From positions 584,115 to 648,114 of the forward strand of contig SJOL01007418.1 in the NCBI GenBank assembly GCA_004794785.1: 64,000 bases of DNA. The letters are read 5' to 3'. The notes under the pieces are model-generated. The model saw only the letters and a list, made by a program, of their open reading frames with translations. It ran no database searches and was not told the origin of the DNA. This DNA is from Opisthorchis felineus. Lineage: Eukaryota > Platyhelminthes > Trematoda > Opisthorchiida > Opisthorchiidae. The number at the start of each line of letters is the position of its first letter. Within the stretch, counting starts at the first letter, position 1. This document shows, piece after piece, positions 24,775-40,374 of this stretch. A program made the position numbers and the translations under genes.

Positions 24775-27700
24775 CCTTTGGTAATCAACGACAGAGTAGA
24801 CCTATAACTGCACGATACTTTGGGTAGGTTAGATTGTTTTACGAGCAGCTTTTAAAGTTTTACCCTGATCATAGCGACTCATTCATTCGTCCTTTTGTGC
24901 TTCTCACTATGAAGCAGTTTGCCAATTTGTCCTTCTGAACATCTCATTCAAAAGCCGCGTCTAGCTTTACATGGACCAGTCGTTTTTCACTTCTGGGATA
25001 ACCAGCAAAAAATTCTTCAGAATTTTGGAAATTTCAGTTTTTTTGCGGAGCATTCTGCTCCGTCAAACGTAATCCTCCATGACAGCTTGGGACTTTCAAA
25101 TTCCTAAAATGTCAACTTTTACTTGCCTAAATATAAGTAGCTGCATTTGCGAGGGCGATTACCATTAATAATTTGGGTTGAAAGTTAACAACAATTGATA
25201 AACAATGTTTTTACAATTACTTTTGCAGGAACCTGATGCATTACGTTCTCCACATAAAGCTGCAAATCATTCCGGAATTAGAACATTAACGCACTCATTA
25301 TTGCAAATGTTCAGAATAACTTTTCAATCTAAATAACAAGATGCTTGAACGTTCCGAAAGGAGTTTCCGCAATGGTGCACATTTCAGTTGAAAAAAAAGC
25401 AAAGATAAATTTTGCAGACTTACCGAAGCAGCGAAAATGGGCCTCTTCACGGCATGCAGCTACGAATTTATTTTGAGGATGTGGTATACAGGGTGGATGC
25501 AGTGCGACCAACAATGAATTTTAATAGGATGATAAATTTCATTCTTTAGTGCTATCGCAAACCAAATGATGGCTTTACACGCGAATTATTTAGCAGTCAG
25601 TTTTATATAGACGATTTAGAGGCGCCGGATAAGACCCTGTTAGTTTGTTGTGTAAAACAAAAAATTACGTGCACACATTAATAAGAAATGTTATGACAAT
25701 AGTAAAAAGCGTACCACGGCAAATGAGGCCATACTCTGCAACAAAGATGGCAAAAATGACTTTTAATGCCAAAAACCTCCCGTGCAACTGCTGAATGCAT
25801 GAATGCCTGCATAAAAATGTAGGCGGTTTTTACAGTTCTTTGTAACCGGTTGGGTGTCTTAGAAAAGCCAGATAAAAAAGCATTTCTCGCTAGAACTTTG
25901 ACAACAATTTTTCAAGGGGCCACACCTCAGGATGGAGATAACCAAAACTCAGATATCCAGCAATCGAGGTCACAAGGTTCAATACATTAGAAAGCTAGTG
26001 ACTATCATCAATTTGAGGAAATGTTTACTTCCGCTCTTTTGGCAAAATTTTGATACATTTGGAAATCAACCGGACATGGGTTTTGTCTTTTCCTAAACAA
26101 GGTACATTTTCAAGTTCAGAAATGTGGAACGCCGATGTGCAAAGTATACAACTGTGCTGCAAATGTTGGGAGGTTTTATTCTCTTTGGTTTACTGTCAGC
26201 TTGGAAATGACTAGGAATTTTTCGTACAGGCTTCTTCGTACGGGGTAGACCCGTTTGAGTTAAGAGCCCTAGAAGCACTACCTAGATTCTTCTTTCTTAT
26301 TCAAAATTATGGAGAGTTTGAGCCCTTAGCTTTCGCCAAAGAGATTTCTTGGTATAAACTTTCAACCAGAGTACTTACTCTAGGTATCTCAAGGAATAAA
26401 TCTTATCAGAAGACAAGCGATTAAATGTTTTGGGATTATTATCTCACATCTACTCTGTGTGCAATCAGAAGCAGCGTTCTTTCTGTGAACTGGTAGGCTT
26501 GCGTATCTGCCGTCTCTACGTTCGTTTTTTGGACATACGTTTTTTTGTTATGCTCACAAACACAGATTTTGATACAGCAAATCAGTAAGAAAATGCTAAG
26601 CCTAAAGATTCCTCGGAATTTCAGCTTTTGATACAGTGAACGTATTTTAACTTCACTCAGTCATCTACGTAGATTGGGAGATTCGCAGGTGAACGCAGTG
26701 TAATGGATCTCGCCTCTAAGCAACTCAAATTACACCCGTCGATAGAACGTTACTGAGATTCTGTTATCTTAGTGAAACGCCAGGTTGAAATTACCCTTTT
26801 CCTTCTGTAAACGGCATTTTTGGGTTACAGAAAGGGAGGTAAATTGTCTACTCAATTTGCAAACAAACTGTTATCAATTAACTTTCAAGTGTGAGTAGGT
26901 CACTGCGTAGTTATTATCCACACTAATAACCAAAATTCAAACTGGCAGAACTCACCAGGTAAGGAACTGTGATCATCGCATTTATCTTTAAAATAAAAAA
27001 AAATTTCACCAATGTTTAATTATGTTTTTGTTATATAACTATGGGCTGTATTATGCTTTTTCTTTATGCTTAGTAGTAAAATATCAAAACGGAGACTCGG
27101 TCTTGTAAATTCCTCTAAATGTGGACACGGCATTCTGTTTCTAACGCGTTTTATCAACTAATCATCATCCGAGACAGGCTTTTACGTCGTACGTGTATAC
27201 TTAGTTATAAGTAACTTCATGCACAATCATAGAGAAGAACAGCATCCACATAACTATATTATCTTTTAGGTGGCAGAAAACAACCGCCGTTTCTCGTTTA
27301 ATACGTCAAATTTATAACTCATCCGTTTAGTTTTTTTCCGCATTTTCTATAATTATAGTTGTAATTCCAAATCATCACTTATATTGCGCAGCTTACTTTC
27401 ACAACGCTTCAGTGTCTTGAGAACACAGTTATCTATAGACAAGTGTCATAGATTATACAGTGTTGTTTCAGTTCATTTTTCAGGTACTTGAAAGAGCACA
27501 CAAAATTGTGTCTGTAAAGCAGAGGATCTGTAAGCTAAAAACATCAGGCACTAGCTGTTGAGGAACAAACCGTTCACGTAAGGAACCAACGCCGTGAAGG
27601 ATCTCAACCAGGCTTTTGTCCTGCAAGTGTATCAGTGCAAGTATCTAGAAGTATTCTCCCGTCAAAAACCTCCAAATGTAGCTGCGCATATAACCTGCCG

Positions 27701-30700
27701 GCTAGTTGTTTTAAGTCCACATTGATTGTTCGGTAATTACTAGATAACTGATAGCAGAAGAAAGTCACTGCGTGGCTTTGAGTAGGCGTCCTTTCTCCGT
27801 AACTGGTAAACCTGTTTTGCACAGAAAACGAGAAACTCAGGATGTTGAGTGCGTTGCTCACTTGTTCCCAGTATTTGCTATAGACAGGAGCATTTGAACC
27901 CATCCATCATCAACATCACCGAAGAGATAAACGTGAGGTCTAACACAATTGCTTCACCGCCTCACTAGTATAACCGCCTTTTTTGCGCAGAAAAGGAAAA
28001 AAATGAGATGGGCGAGTGATTTAGCGCTAGCCTTCCACAATCAATTCAAAGTCTGTACACATCCACTCATTACGACACCGTTAAGAGAAGCTGACGACAA
28101 GAACGCTGGTTATCAAGCGTGTGTTGTGTCGTTCAAACAAATTGGAACCCTGGACTCACCGAAAGCAAGAGTATCAAATAATCTACGTTTCGCAGTGCGT
28201 TAGTTACACACAGTAAAATAGGAGACTGACAATAACTCAGAAATCTTGCGGCTCTCAATATAGGCAGTTGAAATTAGAAATTGTGTGTTCTCTCATTCCA
28301 ACATAGGGAGACCCTCATCGGCCGATTTCTGCAAGGTGTTTTGAAAAACAGAACTTCCGAGAGATTTATGTTTGCAAGGGATTGTTACTCCAAGTGCAAA
28401 AAACGTAAAGAAAAGAAATGTCATCATTTTTTAAGGACTATCCAGTAAACGGGTCAGTACGTATAATGAACACATCCTTGACGCGCAAAGTTTAGCCACT
28501 ATAAGAGCAAACTGAGAGAATAGCTTCACTGCTTAAAACGCTCACCCTGACACTGATGAAGATGATACCAATCTGCGGAAGAAAGTGGTTATGTTCCTTG
28601 TCATTTAGAAGCGCATGGACATTTGGTCAGTGAAATAAATGGAACACATCAGAACCACCCGGGAAAACGCGGTTTTCTTGCTCATGTGCAATCAGAATAA
28701 AAGGCATATTTTGTTACTGCGTCTACCATTTTAAATCTATACAACGGTTGTGACTATGTGACAAAATCTTGATCTCAAACAAAATTGAGAATTTTTTCAC
28801 TGCGATTAAAAACTTGGAGACTTGATTTGAGATTAAATCGTTTGTCCTTTTTTCTGATTGCTTATCCTGTAGAGGATTTATGGCAAAAACTGCCAGGTTT
28901 TGTTTGTTTATTATGAAACCTACACGTGGGCCTCTTATGTCGTTATTCATAGTGACACAGTCTTGAGAGGAGTCTCTAATAACGGATAGAAAGATCTAAG
29001 TGACAGCGCCAGGCATCTATCGACCGAGATAGTGGGGACAATGGTATTTGACTCTCCTGGAAGTCTATCTAACTCATGGAACAGTGTGAACGTCCGTCAG
29101 ACTCCGCCAGTTCGAATTTGCAACTTACACCAAGCGCTGCCGAGGTACCCCAATGAGATCGAAACTATGGCCTTCTAATAGTGTGCTAGAACTATAGTAG
29201 TTGTGCTAGGCCAGGAGGACATCGCAGAAAGATGTAAATCAAAATTTGGAAAAGGATAAAATGCACCAGTAATGTTGTTTAGCTTAAAAACATACGACTG
29301 CCATGCTGATTCCAACATTTGTCTTGGGGATTGGAAAATGATTTTGAAACAGTCATTACTAAATGAAGGTATCCATAAATAATGGTTGAATCGCATAAGA
29401 TATCTCACTAAATTAGTAATATTTACGCAAAAATGAAATTAAGTGTTGTTCAAAAAACTCAAAGAGCGGATGTGTTGTTAAAACCGACTACCTAAATATT
29501 TTTCAGTACAGAATATGATCAGACTATGGATCAGTCAAATAAAATAAGTCCCAGTGTTTCACAATCTGTGCTTTGAACTGAAACGTGAAATAGAGTGCAT
29601 GACTATTTGCAAGGCAGAATAGTGCTAAAGTGAAACAAACACAGGCTTTGTGAATAAAAATCATTAAACGCATTTGGCATATAGGGGGCATTTACACAGG
29701 ATTTAAAAAAATAAATGTAATATCTTTAAGACTATGGGGGCATTGAGTTGTTGCCTTCCCAGACAATTTATCTCCGTTCGTCGCGTATCGGGGTTAAGCC
29801 GGCAATTGGAAACCATCGTGTAGCTTTGGTATGAAAACTATAAAGATAATTGGTTGCGTTTCTGACGAAAGAACTTGTTTTGAGGCCCAATAAGTGTAAA
29901 TGCATGTTGCCTAGTCAATTCCAAACTGAAGCCTTCCGTGGTAATCCTAGGTTAAGCAAACACCGTGTTTCCCTCGTTCAACCTTCGTCAACATTGATCA
30001 ATTCTTTTTAACTGCGAATATAAACAGACCTTGAAGAATCTTCAGTAAGCTTTTGCGCATTGTTCATTATTGTTGAGGCCGGTTTTCATATTAATTTCCG
30101 TTCATCACTTAATAAGTTGTTCGCTTTTCTCGCCTATTCAAGAATGGTGGTAGGTTGATAAATTTAGGCTTTTCTGTTGCTTCAGTTCAAACTTGCCAGA
30201 ATCGTACACCATATTATGTAGGCAAAGTGCACAATTTACGCGTAGGGCATTAGTTCATGATATCTTTTAATAAGTACAGATTATACCGGGCAGCTGATCA
30301 CCAGCTTACTTTTTGTCCGGTGTCCTTGGCTACATGATCTTTTTAAAATTCAGTTGGTTCAATGAGCCTCTATATAATAATCAGATACTTAAGCAACAGC
30401 TCGCCCATTTCTGCTGCGACATGCTAAAAAATCATATGAGCTTTTGCAAAGCCATAAAACGGCGTAAGTTAAGCCACCGTCTCACTTCTTTTTGGTGAGA
30501 ACAAAGCAACCACAAATGGAATAATTTCCCGCAAACTTTATGCCTTGACGGTGATTTTTAGCTAAGTAGTTGAACGTATAAGTTTTCAATACCGCTTAAT
30601 TATTCGCCGCCTTAAAATATGAATTTTCCAGAAATCTGTTGCCCCAGTAATTTTTCTGCGTATGAAACTGAACCATTCCAAAGTTGAGCGGAAGAGATAT

Positions 30701-33700
30701 TGTTTATGAACAAGCACGATTCACAAAAATGTGCAGTTGTTCATATTAACGAAATAATCACTGCTTACGTAAACAGTGTTTCGGCCAATTTGAGTTTTAA
30801 TGATTACTGAATAGTGATAAATATATTTGTTCTAATGGCTACTTATTGATCGAAGACATTAAGATGGGACAACTTATGCCTGGGAGCTGTGAATCCCGCG
30901 ACTGGAGAATGAGTTAGGCTACATTTTGTCCAGGTCCGGTCGTTTTGGCCGAACTGTTAGGTAACAAACCGCTATTGGATAGATCACGGGATCCAAACCC
31001 TTTGCAGTTCGGTCAGATGCGTACTGTTGATGATTCTCCGTAAAGATGAAATAGCTGCACTGAAATTCTGGATTGTTAGTCATAGTGGACCTTAATTACT
31101 TTAGGGAGATTTCTATCAAAAATTTCCCTCTTAATGACAAAACATCTTATTTCATTTTAACCACAATGTTAAAGCACAATGTTCACAATGTTAAAGCACC
31201 CAAATGGATTCAGAAACCCATATGGAACTCTCTTGATTGATAGACATCCGCGTTTAGGTAAATGTGCTGAGGATCCACCGAAAGTGGTTTTCAGTCAGAA
31301 TGATTCATTGAACCAAAGTGAAGATACTGAAAAGAGACCATCCAATGAAAAATAGGGATGGTTGAAAGCTACAGCTTCAATGTCAGATAGTTTACCTTCC
31401 ACTAACTTACGCTAGAGGTCGCTTAACAGTTAAGATAGGGACATTTTAACTGCAAGATCCCAACTAAACCTAGCATCTCAACTGTTCCTGTCTTGGCTGG
31501 AGCAACCTGGCGGTATCACTGCCCACATGCTCTGTTTGGAGGGAGAAGCACCTTGACACCGATGAGGCATTGCAGCTAAACGGCTTATTTATTCATCTGT
31601 TTCACTCTTCTTTCATTTTTAACGATACAAACTCTAGAGAAACTGCAAAATCCATGTCAGCCTTCTGAGAATTCCGAAGCTGGGAAGTCAGCCAACTTAC
31701 TTTATACTACCCATCTACTGAGTCATGAGACCGCTGTTTTGCAGTGAGTAGAGTTTTCCTCTGATTTGCACAAACATACGGTACGTTATCAAGTAATTCA
31801 CAAAATACATTGTCCTTGTTAGTTTTTATTGACTCAGGACGTAGAAGAATCATTTTACTCTGAGGAAATGCTATTTTATACCACTACTACGATTCAACGT
31901 CGAAGTAAGTGACTTACCAAGGCACTTATCACATCCTTTATTTTTGGCCGCAAGTACACTGCTTATGCCTAAAACCACAATATAAGATGTTAGTACAATA
32001 TTTCGATTGCATGAAACAAGTTGATTCCGAAAACGTACTTACAGAAGATCACGAGCCCTATGGCTTGTGGTTTAATTGTTCGGAAACGCAACATGTTTGA
32101 CGCCCGCTGGTAAAGATTATACTCATGAATGTGACTTACATACAGTTATGCATGTCGAAATACAAGGTCGTGTAGGGTAATTTATGCATCAAGAACTAGA
32201 TTGAACCATTTGTATCCAACTCCGTTGGAAGGTGGTTTTAGTGGAGCTGTTAGCCTAGTACAGTAAGCAAACAACTCATAGTTGTATTTGTCAAGTAACT
32301 TGCTGAGTGGATCGACAGAAGGCGATCCCGCATGGGCACAATTATCAAAATTCGTGAAAGTTGACCCGAGAAATAAGGAGCAACATAGCCTGAGTAACTG
32401 ACTGCCCGGGTGTGGAAGGATTCTATCACCAAGAAAAATAGATCTTCAGTGGAGATTTCTTCCGTGTAATTGTAGCCAATCTATGCCAGTAAGCAGTGGG
32501 CAGCTGTTTCGGTTTCATCGGGAATCGTCTACAGTGCGGATTTTACGAAACTCCAGAGAATTTAGAATCCGTGGCTTCCGGACAAGAATTTGATCACTTA
32601 ACCTTCTGACCAAAATCGGCTGATCAGCAATGTGGATAACTCGTGCTTAGTCTGGATTTCGCATCGCTCTTCCTTCAATCATGAAATCCATATCACGTGG
32701 TTACCTGTTGACTGACTTATAGATCAACGTTTTCCCAGATGAGAAGTAGACTAATCGGGCTAACTTGGACTAATCTGGGCTACTTGTAACTTGTTAATAG
32801 TTATAGAAGATTGAAGAACATATTTTTTGGAAATTACGGTAACCGAACAAACATGAGAACTTCAAGTTCAATTAAGAAGGGACAGTGCGACATTGTTATC
32901 ATTTGGAAGCAATTAGTGAGTGACACGAAACACAAAAACTTTACTACCCGATGTCTTAAAAAGTGATTCCGGGATTTGTATACTTCATACTGACATTGGT
33001 ATTGACTGACTGACTCTTGAAAGTACCCCAAAGATGGAGAAGGAGTGATCAAACGATAGTGACACGAACATGAAATATGGCAACCACCTGAAAATAATCA
33101 AAAATCATCCAGCAGTTTTTAAGCATGTGTGGCGCTACCTAAATGGGAAGTCCTGAGAGGTGGGTTAGTCGCTCAAAAGGATCAAGTCATTTGCTAGGTC
33201 GGTGGTTTGGCGCAACGAACAAACGAGTCACATAGCTTTGGCTTGTACACTTTCGCAAGTCCAGAAGTCATAATTCAGGTGCATCCAGCGTGCACTGGTG
33301 GAAGAACCACACAATGCTTGCTTGGTATTTCGGACGTTCGCAGTTCGTATCTTGGCAGGGCCACGTATATATACAGCAGCAGGACTTCTCAGACGAGAGT
33401 GGCTTGCGCGAGAATAGAATTTGCTGGCAATGACAAGCACAAACACGACCATTCAATGAAGAGTTTTAATCAGATAGTTTCAGAAAACCAAAAAGTTGGA
33501 GCAGAACTATGCAGCAAAAGATGACCAAAGCAGCAGAACCTGAAAGATGCTTTTTTTCACCGGTTATACAAAATCTAACAACCGATTACCACGTCAGTCA
33601 TCAACAGACGGAGCGGAGTTAAAGCCCAAGAATGTCTATTGTAATGAAAGCGCACATTTTGGCGTTTATTTACCACGGGCTATATGTTCAGGTTGATATC

Positions 33701-36700
33701 TACGCAAACAACTGGGTGAATTTCCTAGAAATTACGGCTTCCTTTGGTGTTTTATTTTTATTAATTCGGACATCGTATTTTGTCGGAGAGTTTGAACATC
33801 ATGTAAATGAGGACATTTAGGTTTCAGAGGACAACCGGAGGACAATTATTCTGCCACCTAATGTGGGTTGATAAAGATATGAACACTTGATAAGCGTACC
33901 GAAAATGTTATACGAAGCGTTGCCCCACAGAAAAAATTCAGTCGTTTAGCTGACCTCGCCTTACTGGTGTAGCATAGTAAGGTGGACACGTGACCCTAAC
34001 TGGCCAAGCATATTTCTAAATCTTAATATTTTTACGTGATATTATGTTAACGGGATCAATCGGATGGAATTCGTAGTAGTGGTAGCCGATCTAAACGAGT
34101 TACCGTTATTTGGTTAATCGACACATATTTAGGACATTCAGCTATCGCACTCCATGGCATCTGGAGTATCTTGTAAATGTCTTTCGGCGTACTCCGTGCT
34201 ATTGCACTAAAATATGAATCTGTAATTTAACATGCACCAACTTGCCATCTTTTTATCAAAATTAATTCTAGGTTACTCGTGCATGGAGCCGAATGAATGT
34301 TATCGGCTTATTTGTGCATATCCAGTACGTTTGCAGCCGGACGGTCCTGACCTGGGTTCGTATATTTTGTTACAGTTTCCGAACATTATTCGGCATTCTT
34401 ATTTTCAAGATTTCAGCATTAGAGGCATAACGGCTGCTTGTTTAGGGTGAAGTGTACTATGTCTAATGTATTCACTTCAACGGACACATACTTCACATTT
34501 TTATCGTATTTCGGCTACGTCCTTGAGGTGCACCAGATGTGTCAACCAAAACTACATGAAAAACCCCGAACGTTCATTCGATGTTTTAAAACATTGTTGG
34601 GTATTTCTCTTATTTCCTGTGGCTTGTAACCATCCACGGCTAAAGCGCTTTGTTTCCAGTTCATGTGCTTATAAACAACTTACAACTTATGATAAAGAAG
34701 GCTTAGGAACAAGGGGGATTCGATAAACGTTTGTAGGTGGTTGCGGGGTTTGTAGAATTCGCGTCCGCATCAGTATCGTCTAGACGGTGCTCCAACTGTT
34801 CTGGCGCAATTATTCTCCATGGTTCACATCAAATCAGGGAGGTCTCAAATCTTGCGCTTTGTACAACTCTTCAGCATTACGAATTAGTGCCCATATCAGT
34901 GTTTGAACGCGGGCATTCCACACGAGCTTGTTCTCATTAATTAACCCTAGACATTGGTACTCACATACCTGACCAAACGGATCAGTATAACTCATGAGAA
35001 AGTGCAAACCCTTGCTAACACTAAAGTAGATGGTAAGCAGCATAAAACATTTGGTGCAGGTTTGTCTCTGCAATTAGATAGTTTGGTTGCAAACTTCGCG
35101 GCACAACTCATTGAGTTAATTTGGAGCAATTCAATGCGGTATACCAACCCTCGTTCCTCTGTTTATTTCAATCCTCATTTAGGATAATCCGACCGCATTT
35201 GAACTGGTGTTACTATTGTAGAAAATTGCTATCCTTGCTTATTGTTTCATTCGCGCTATTTTAAAATCACAGTTCCAACCAAACATCATTTATCTGACTG
35301 CAGTCACTTGAAGAATCCGTCATTCTCCATACGCACGAAAGAGTGGGACGCAATGGTTGACGGATAAACAAAATATGATATCAACTATTTCAGGATCTAT
35401 GACGACCTTTAATCCAGAGGAAGAATATTTCACCTCGAGTGTATAATAAATGTATATAACATACGCGTATAACGTACTGCATATCCACATTACTCCCTCG
35501 TCATTTCCAGGTTTGTGTATCCGAATCCTCTTAATTTGGGACTCGTTTTTGCAAAATACATGATATTATACCCTTCTTGTATGCAAATTTACACTGAGGG
35601 GCACGCAGAAATCACATTTTAGCAGCAAGCTCCTCAGTGAGACTTTTTTCATGAATAATAATAACCTAGCTGAAACCTCTGCGACTGACCGCGTCCTGTT
35701 TCGTCCTCTGGATTTACCAGGTAGGCTTAGTCTCCGGGCTTCCGTCAACCTCATGTTCTACCTTAACCCAAACTGCATGAAGTTGGAAAACGCGACTGTA
35801 CCAGAAGAAGGTTGAGGCAGCCTCTGAAGAATAACATAAACGAAAGATTCTTCTGGGATTCAGGTGAGTCCTCCGTTAAAACCAAATAAAAATGCAGACT
35901 ATATTTGTTTAAAGTTTGGTTGTTCGTTTTCCCATCAAATGACTTGACCATGATTTTTGTTGCGTCGACTCCACACATTCGCACGCATTCTCCTATATAG
36001 CAAGAAAGATACTGTATATGGATTTTGCTATTTTGAGTATCGCCTTCTTGTTATGTCGTTCCAGTGCTAACTAAATTCATTTTTTCGTCAAAGTGGTTTA
36101 CTATCATGAGTGTTATTCTGCTGGTCATTCCAAGATCTACTACCTTATGCATATATGATAGTGGCTTACTGGTGCATTCTGCATATTCATTCTTGCGCAT
36201 TCACTCCCGTCTGTTTAAAAAAGCGGATCCAACCACAGCATTTTTTCTGAGCTTAAAATATAAATCTTTGGCTGCTCAATGACCGCGCCGTTTGCCTTCC
36301 AACTACGAATGTTCTGCATAAAATTCCGAAACACTGTGGAGATACATTCGGCTACACATCTTTTGGCAAACATAATATGTCTACCTGGAGCTTCTCATCA
36401 GTTTTCCAACAACACTACCTGAGAACGTAGCACATCGTAGCCCGAATTAGAGATTGCCTGGATATTTACTGCTTTAGGAAGTTTGGCGAGATTCGAGCCA
36501 ACCGGTATGTGCTCAACATGAGGAATGGTTGCATTATTGACTGAACTCAGGAAACCTGTTGGGTACAGCTTGCACTTAATGATTCACCATATAAGGCTAG
36601 ATGTAAATTTTTAGTGTTCAACATGTTAGTCAAAGAAAGGCCCTTGTCTGATACATGAAACCTGATCTTATCGACGCCGAGCGATAAATGAGAAGAGCAA

Positions 36701-37880
36701 TACCCGAAAGGCGTGCTAACTCTGTTCGTATTTTACGGTGAATCAATATATGTATGGTATTTAGTCATGCTCGGCCTTTCGGCAAACCAAACTTGGTAAT
36801 TCGTCTGCAAATTTGTCGCTGATTTGAAATTTGTCTTTGTAAAATTTTTTTTTAAATTTGACGGCATTGTTTACAATACTGAGTGAATTAATGTAATTTC
36901 ATTTATTCTCATTTGAGTCCATAAAATGAATCAGATAGATGCTTTGCTTCGTACGTTGCAAGAATGCAGAACCAGACACAGTCAACAACAAAATTTTTGG
37001 ATGATTCATAGAGTGTATTGAATCCTCACTTGTGGTCAGACGATAAAACTTTTTCGGAGATCAGTGCAAGGTGTAGTAACTACAGCAATACGATGTGCCG
37101 GCTCAGAAAATCTCACTCTGTTAGAATTCAACTCACGATATTGTCATTTTTCAGGTGAAACGGATCATTGTGCGCTGTTTCTCAACGACCAAAAAAAAGG
37201 TCTGCGGACCCACTGCTGCACTGCTCACTTGGTTCATTGTTGTTAAAAATAGTATTCATTCGGTGAAAGTACGTGTTTGGGCTGACTGAGTCCAGACTAC
37301 ACGTAAACAGTACGACAGTTTAAACAAAGGCCGACCAGTGTGAATGTTCTTGGATTAAACTAACCGGATTTAATGAGCACTGACTCCAAGTTTATTTGGT
37401 ACCATCCAGCAGACAGCAAATCAGTCACTTTGGTTCAGGTTACCAGGGAAGTGATTTTGGACATTCATACCTAGGCCGTGGAAGACAATTTTCAATAAGG
37501 TTTTCGGCTAAACCCAAACCACCAAATCCGGTCTGAGAATCAATAAATCAACCGGATATTAGTAGATTACAAATTTGGGAACACTTGAAAGTATTCCGGA
37601 AGTTCAAAACCGGTCTTTTCTAGCATTCACTCTTCCAAATCGTATGGAATATACTTCATTGTACGGCTTACTATAACGCGCACTAGACTAAAATTTATTG
37701 CCGGTCGGGTCCACGAATCTCGATGAGCACTCAAACCTTATCAAGCAAACTTTAGGAGTATGCACCCAAGAAAACTGAACTTTTCGTTTTTTACTTCACA
37801 GAGGTACCACATGAAACCAGTAATGCACTTCGGTGCGACTAACAATTTAACCGGATTAAAAAATGGGCAACGTAATTAGT
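24775..37880. other. Long stretch with no recognised gene
   Basis: AT-rich unique sequence. Open stretches up to about 105 codons occur on both strands without known motifs. One, 33207-33524 (plus), starts only with a TTG-type codon and overlaps a TATA-like CGTATATATACAG at about 33364; nothing else supports it. A short tandem duplication at 31162-31198 is listed separately. No element remnants were readable. Confidence 0.4.
31162..31198. repeat. 22-bp partial tandem duplication
   Basis: CACAATGTTAAAGCA occurs at 31162-31176 and again at 31184-31198, with a third partial CACAATGTT between them. The period is 22 bp with about 1.7 units. Probably slippage. Confidence 0.7.
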
Positions 37881-37884
37881 CATT

Positions 37885-39847
37885 GCTAGCAATGATAATA
37901 ATCTTTATTCCGTCAAGCATGGTCATAGTGTTGCAGTCAGGATAAAAGCATGACTGTTGGGACTTGTGGCCACTGGGGATTGCGCGGAAAACGGACAATC
38001 CGATGTCAAGTCTAAACCGATCAAGTCTAAACCGGCACGATCTAAATGCGGTGGACATCGAGGCTGGGAAACACAGTTATTGAGGCTTCTCCTCTCTTTT
38101 GTGGAACATATCAAGGTGAAGCAATATGATGGGCAAAAAGACAAAGTGGGATGACAAAACCAGAGGCATCCTGATTGGCACGTGATGAAAAAACTTCAAA
38201 TTTCGGAAAGTGAGGAACCATAATAACGGGTCTGGTGAAGTAGCAATGTTTTAATTGTCCGGCCTGTCAAATTTAACCAAAACTGAAAACCACTCCTGAG
38301 GCTCCGTGGCCTTCGACAGTTCATCTTCTGTCCAAGGTCACGAAAATCTCAAGTGGGGATGATGAAGTGGATGGGATAGCAATATGGATACATGGTAGCA
38401 GCGATATCAGAGTCACGGTGTACAGTGAAACGGTAGAGACTCACTGGTGGAGTCGGGTGTAAAAGTTCCTAGGGAGAGTAAGTTGGTGCTAACGCACGGG
38501 ACAGAAAGCGACCTGTACAGTAAATGAGTGACATTGCGGGGAGCACAAACTGCAAAAGACACCGAGATGGTTAGATCAAAGCGAAAGGTCCAGCAGGCTA
38601 GAATGGACGCGTCCCGGAGGCGGGAGGGTCCAGGTAAATAATTTGTTCATAGTTGAAGTTAAGGGAACCAGTGGACGAGAAGACACAGTCAGGAATAGAA
38701 AGGGAATATTTGCGGGTGTCACATCAAACTGCGTGTGGCAGTGCTGTGCCGTCATTGCACTAACATACCTCGGATTCTAGACAGCCCCGTAACAAACGTC
38801 GTATTTGAGGTGATCAGACCGGAATGTGCAATTCTGTGGGCAGCGGAATTTTTATGGTTGGCCAAAAGAATCCGCGGATGTAGAACAAAGCCGATGTAAG
38901 ATCACGGGTATTCTTGGTCCGGTTTGGGATCCCTCTAGATGTAAAGCACAGACACGTAAAGTGGATATCAGCCAAAAAGGGCGTTCTAAGGAGGAAACCC
39001 CGGAGGTCAAACCTTGGGAAGACGAGGGACTAGGATGAGATCAGTAAGACCTGGTAAGTTTGATGAAGCATCAGATAGGATAGAGTCAGTTAATAGAAAA
39101 AAACTTGTGCCACAAGTAGGGTGGTGAAAACACGTGACTAAATAAGATAGGATAGGGGTAGATTTGTGCTTAGTAGCCTAGAAATCAAGGACTGATTAAG
39201 CTTGCAAATATATACTATAATAGTACATAAGACATAGAAGAAGCAAGTATAAGTACGCAGAGAGATGGTGTGGAAAGGGAACTCAAACGCATAAGTACTG
39301 ACGGAAAAAAATTCCTAGATGGTGGACTAGTTTATGTGGAATTTATTACGTGAGTTTAAAAGTACCACTGGTCCCCGAAACACCACTATCAGCTTCAGTC
39401 AACAAGTCGTGCATGGCATTCAACCGAAAAAATAAGACATCAGTGTCTACATCGGAGACCAAAAATAGGATGAAGTGTCAAAAAGCACTGTTTTGAGTTA
39501 GATTGTGGCCTGAAATCGCAGGCAGCCAGGATCACAAATTTTAAATAATGCAGTGAGGTAACAGTGCCTGATTTCAAAAACGGTAATCGATATTCAGGTG
39601 AAGATAGTAGGTATACGGTCAATTCGAACGGATGCAGGCATATATGAATATGAGGGAGGTATATTAGCTATCTTGTGCGCAACTAATTGAGTTCGGAACA
39701 TGCAGGGATAAGAAACCGAAGACAAAATTGGGATGTCTGGAGGTGGCTCAAGGCCCAAAATTATGCAGCAGGAGCGGAAGGAGAGAGGGCTGGACTGTGG
39801 GAATAACTTTTTGTTGAATGAGCGTTGGACGCACTCAACTGCTAATA
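37885..39847 (-). other. Purine-rich block with a possible LINE-like 3' tail
   Basis: The plus strand is A/G-rich from about 38.0 to 39.8 kb. At its left edge (37890-37915), read on the minus strand, lies GGAATAAAGATTATTATCATTGC: a polyadenylation-type AATAAA followed by a degenerate ATT/ATC run, the kind of tail that ends many non-LTR elements. No reverse transcriptase motif could be read upstream on the minus strand, so this may be a very old element or the 3' end of an unrecognised transcript. A 70-codon open stretch at 38826-39038 is unrecognised. Confidence 0.25.
38006..38035. repeat. 15-bp tandem duplication
   Basis: TCAAGTCTAAACCGA at 38006-38020 is followed directly by TCAAGTCTAAACCGG at 38021-38035, with a further decayed partial unit (TCTAAATGCGG) after it. 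Confidence 0.8.
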
Positions 39848-40374
39848 TGCACTTGGTTGCTAGAAATTTGTGAGGTTGTTTTTTGTTTGGTTGGTTTAGC
39901 CACATCGGGATATACATCCACAGCAAAACGATATTCAAAGAATATTCGCTTTGAAACTAACAGAGCCTACTAACACTGCATAGTCCTTCGGTTGTCTGGT
40001 GCAAACCACTTTGGCATCTATCAACAAACAACTTTGTCTTCCCTTTGACACCTCATTTAAAAAACAAGGCAAACATATTCATCTTGCGGAGGCACAAAAT
40101 CGCGGAGTGCTGGCCATGTCACTATGCTGCGTATAGCGCTGGTTTGTACGCTCAGCTGAGCAATATGGCTGAAAACATTTCTCAATCGTTCGAGCTAATA
40201 CCATCACGGGGTTTTGAGTAGCTTTGCCAAGAGCTTGGATTTGCCATCTGACACTTCTTAATTTTTGCCTTCTTTGAATGTATGGAAACATACAGCAACT
40301 TTCCTTACTTTGATTTATCCCACAATCCACTCGATCTATCTATGCAAATGCACATATATTTGTATGTTGTGCCT

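Noticed and set aside
33207..33524. 105-codon plus-strand open stretch with a TATA-like site inside
   Set aside because: No ATG at its start, the TATA-like site lies within the frame rather than before it, and no known domain is visible.
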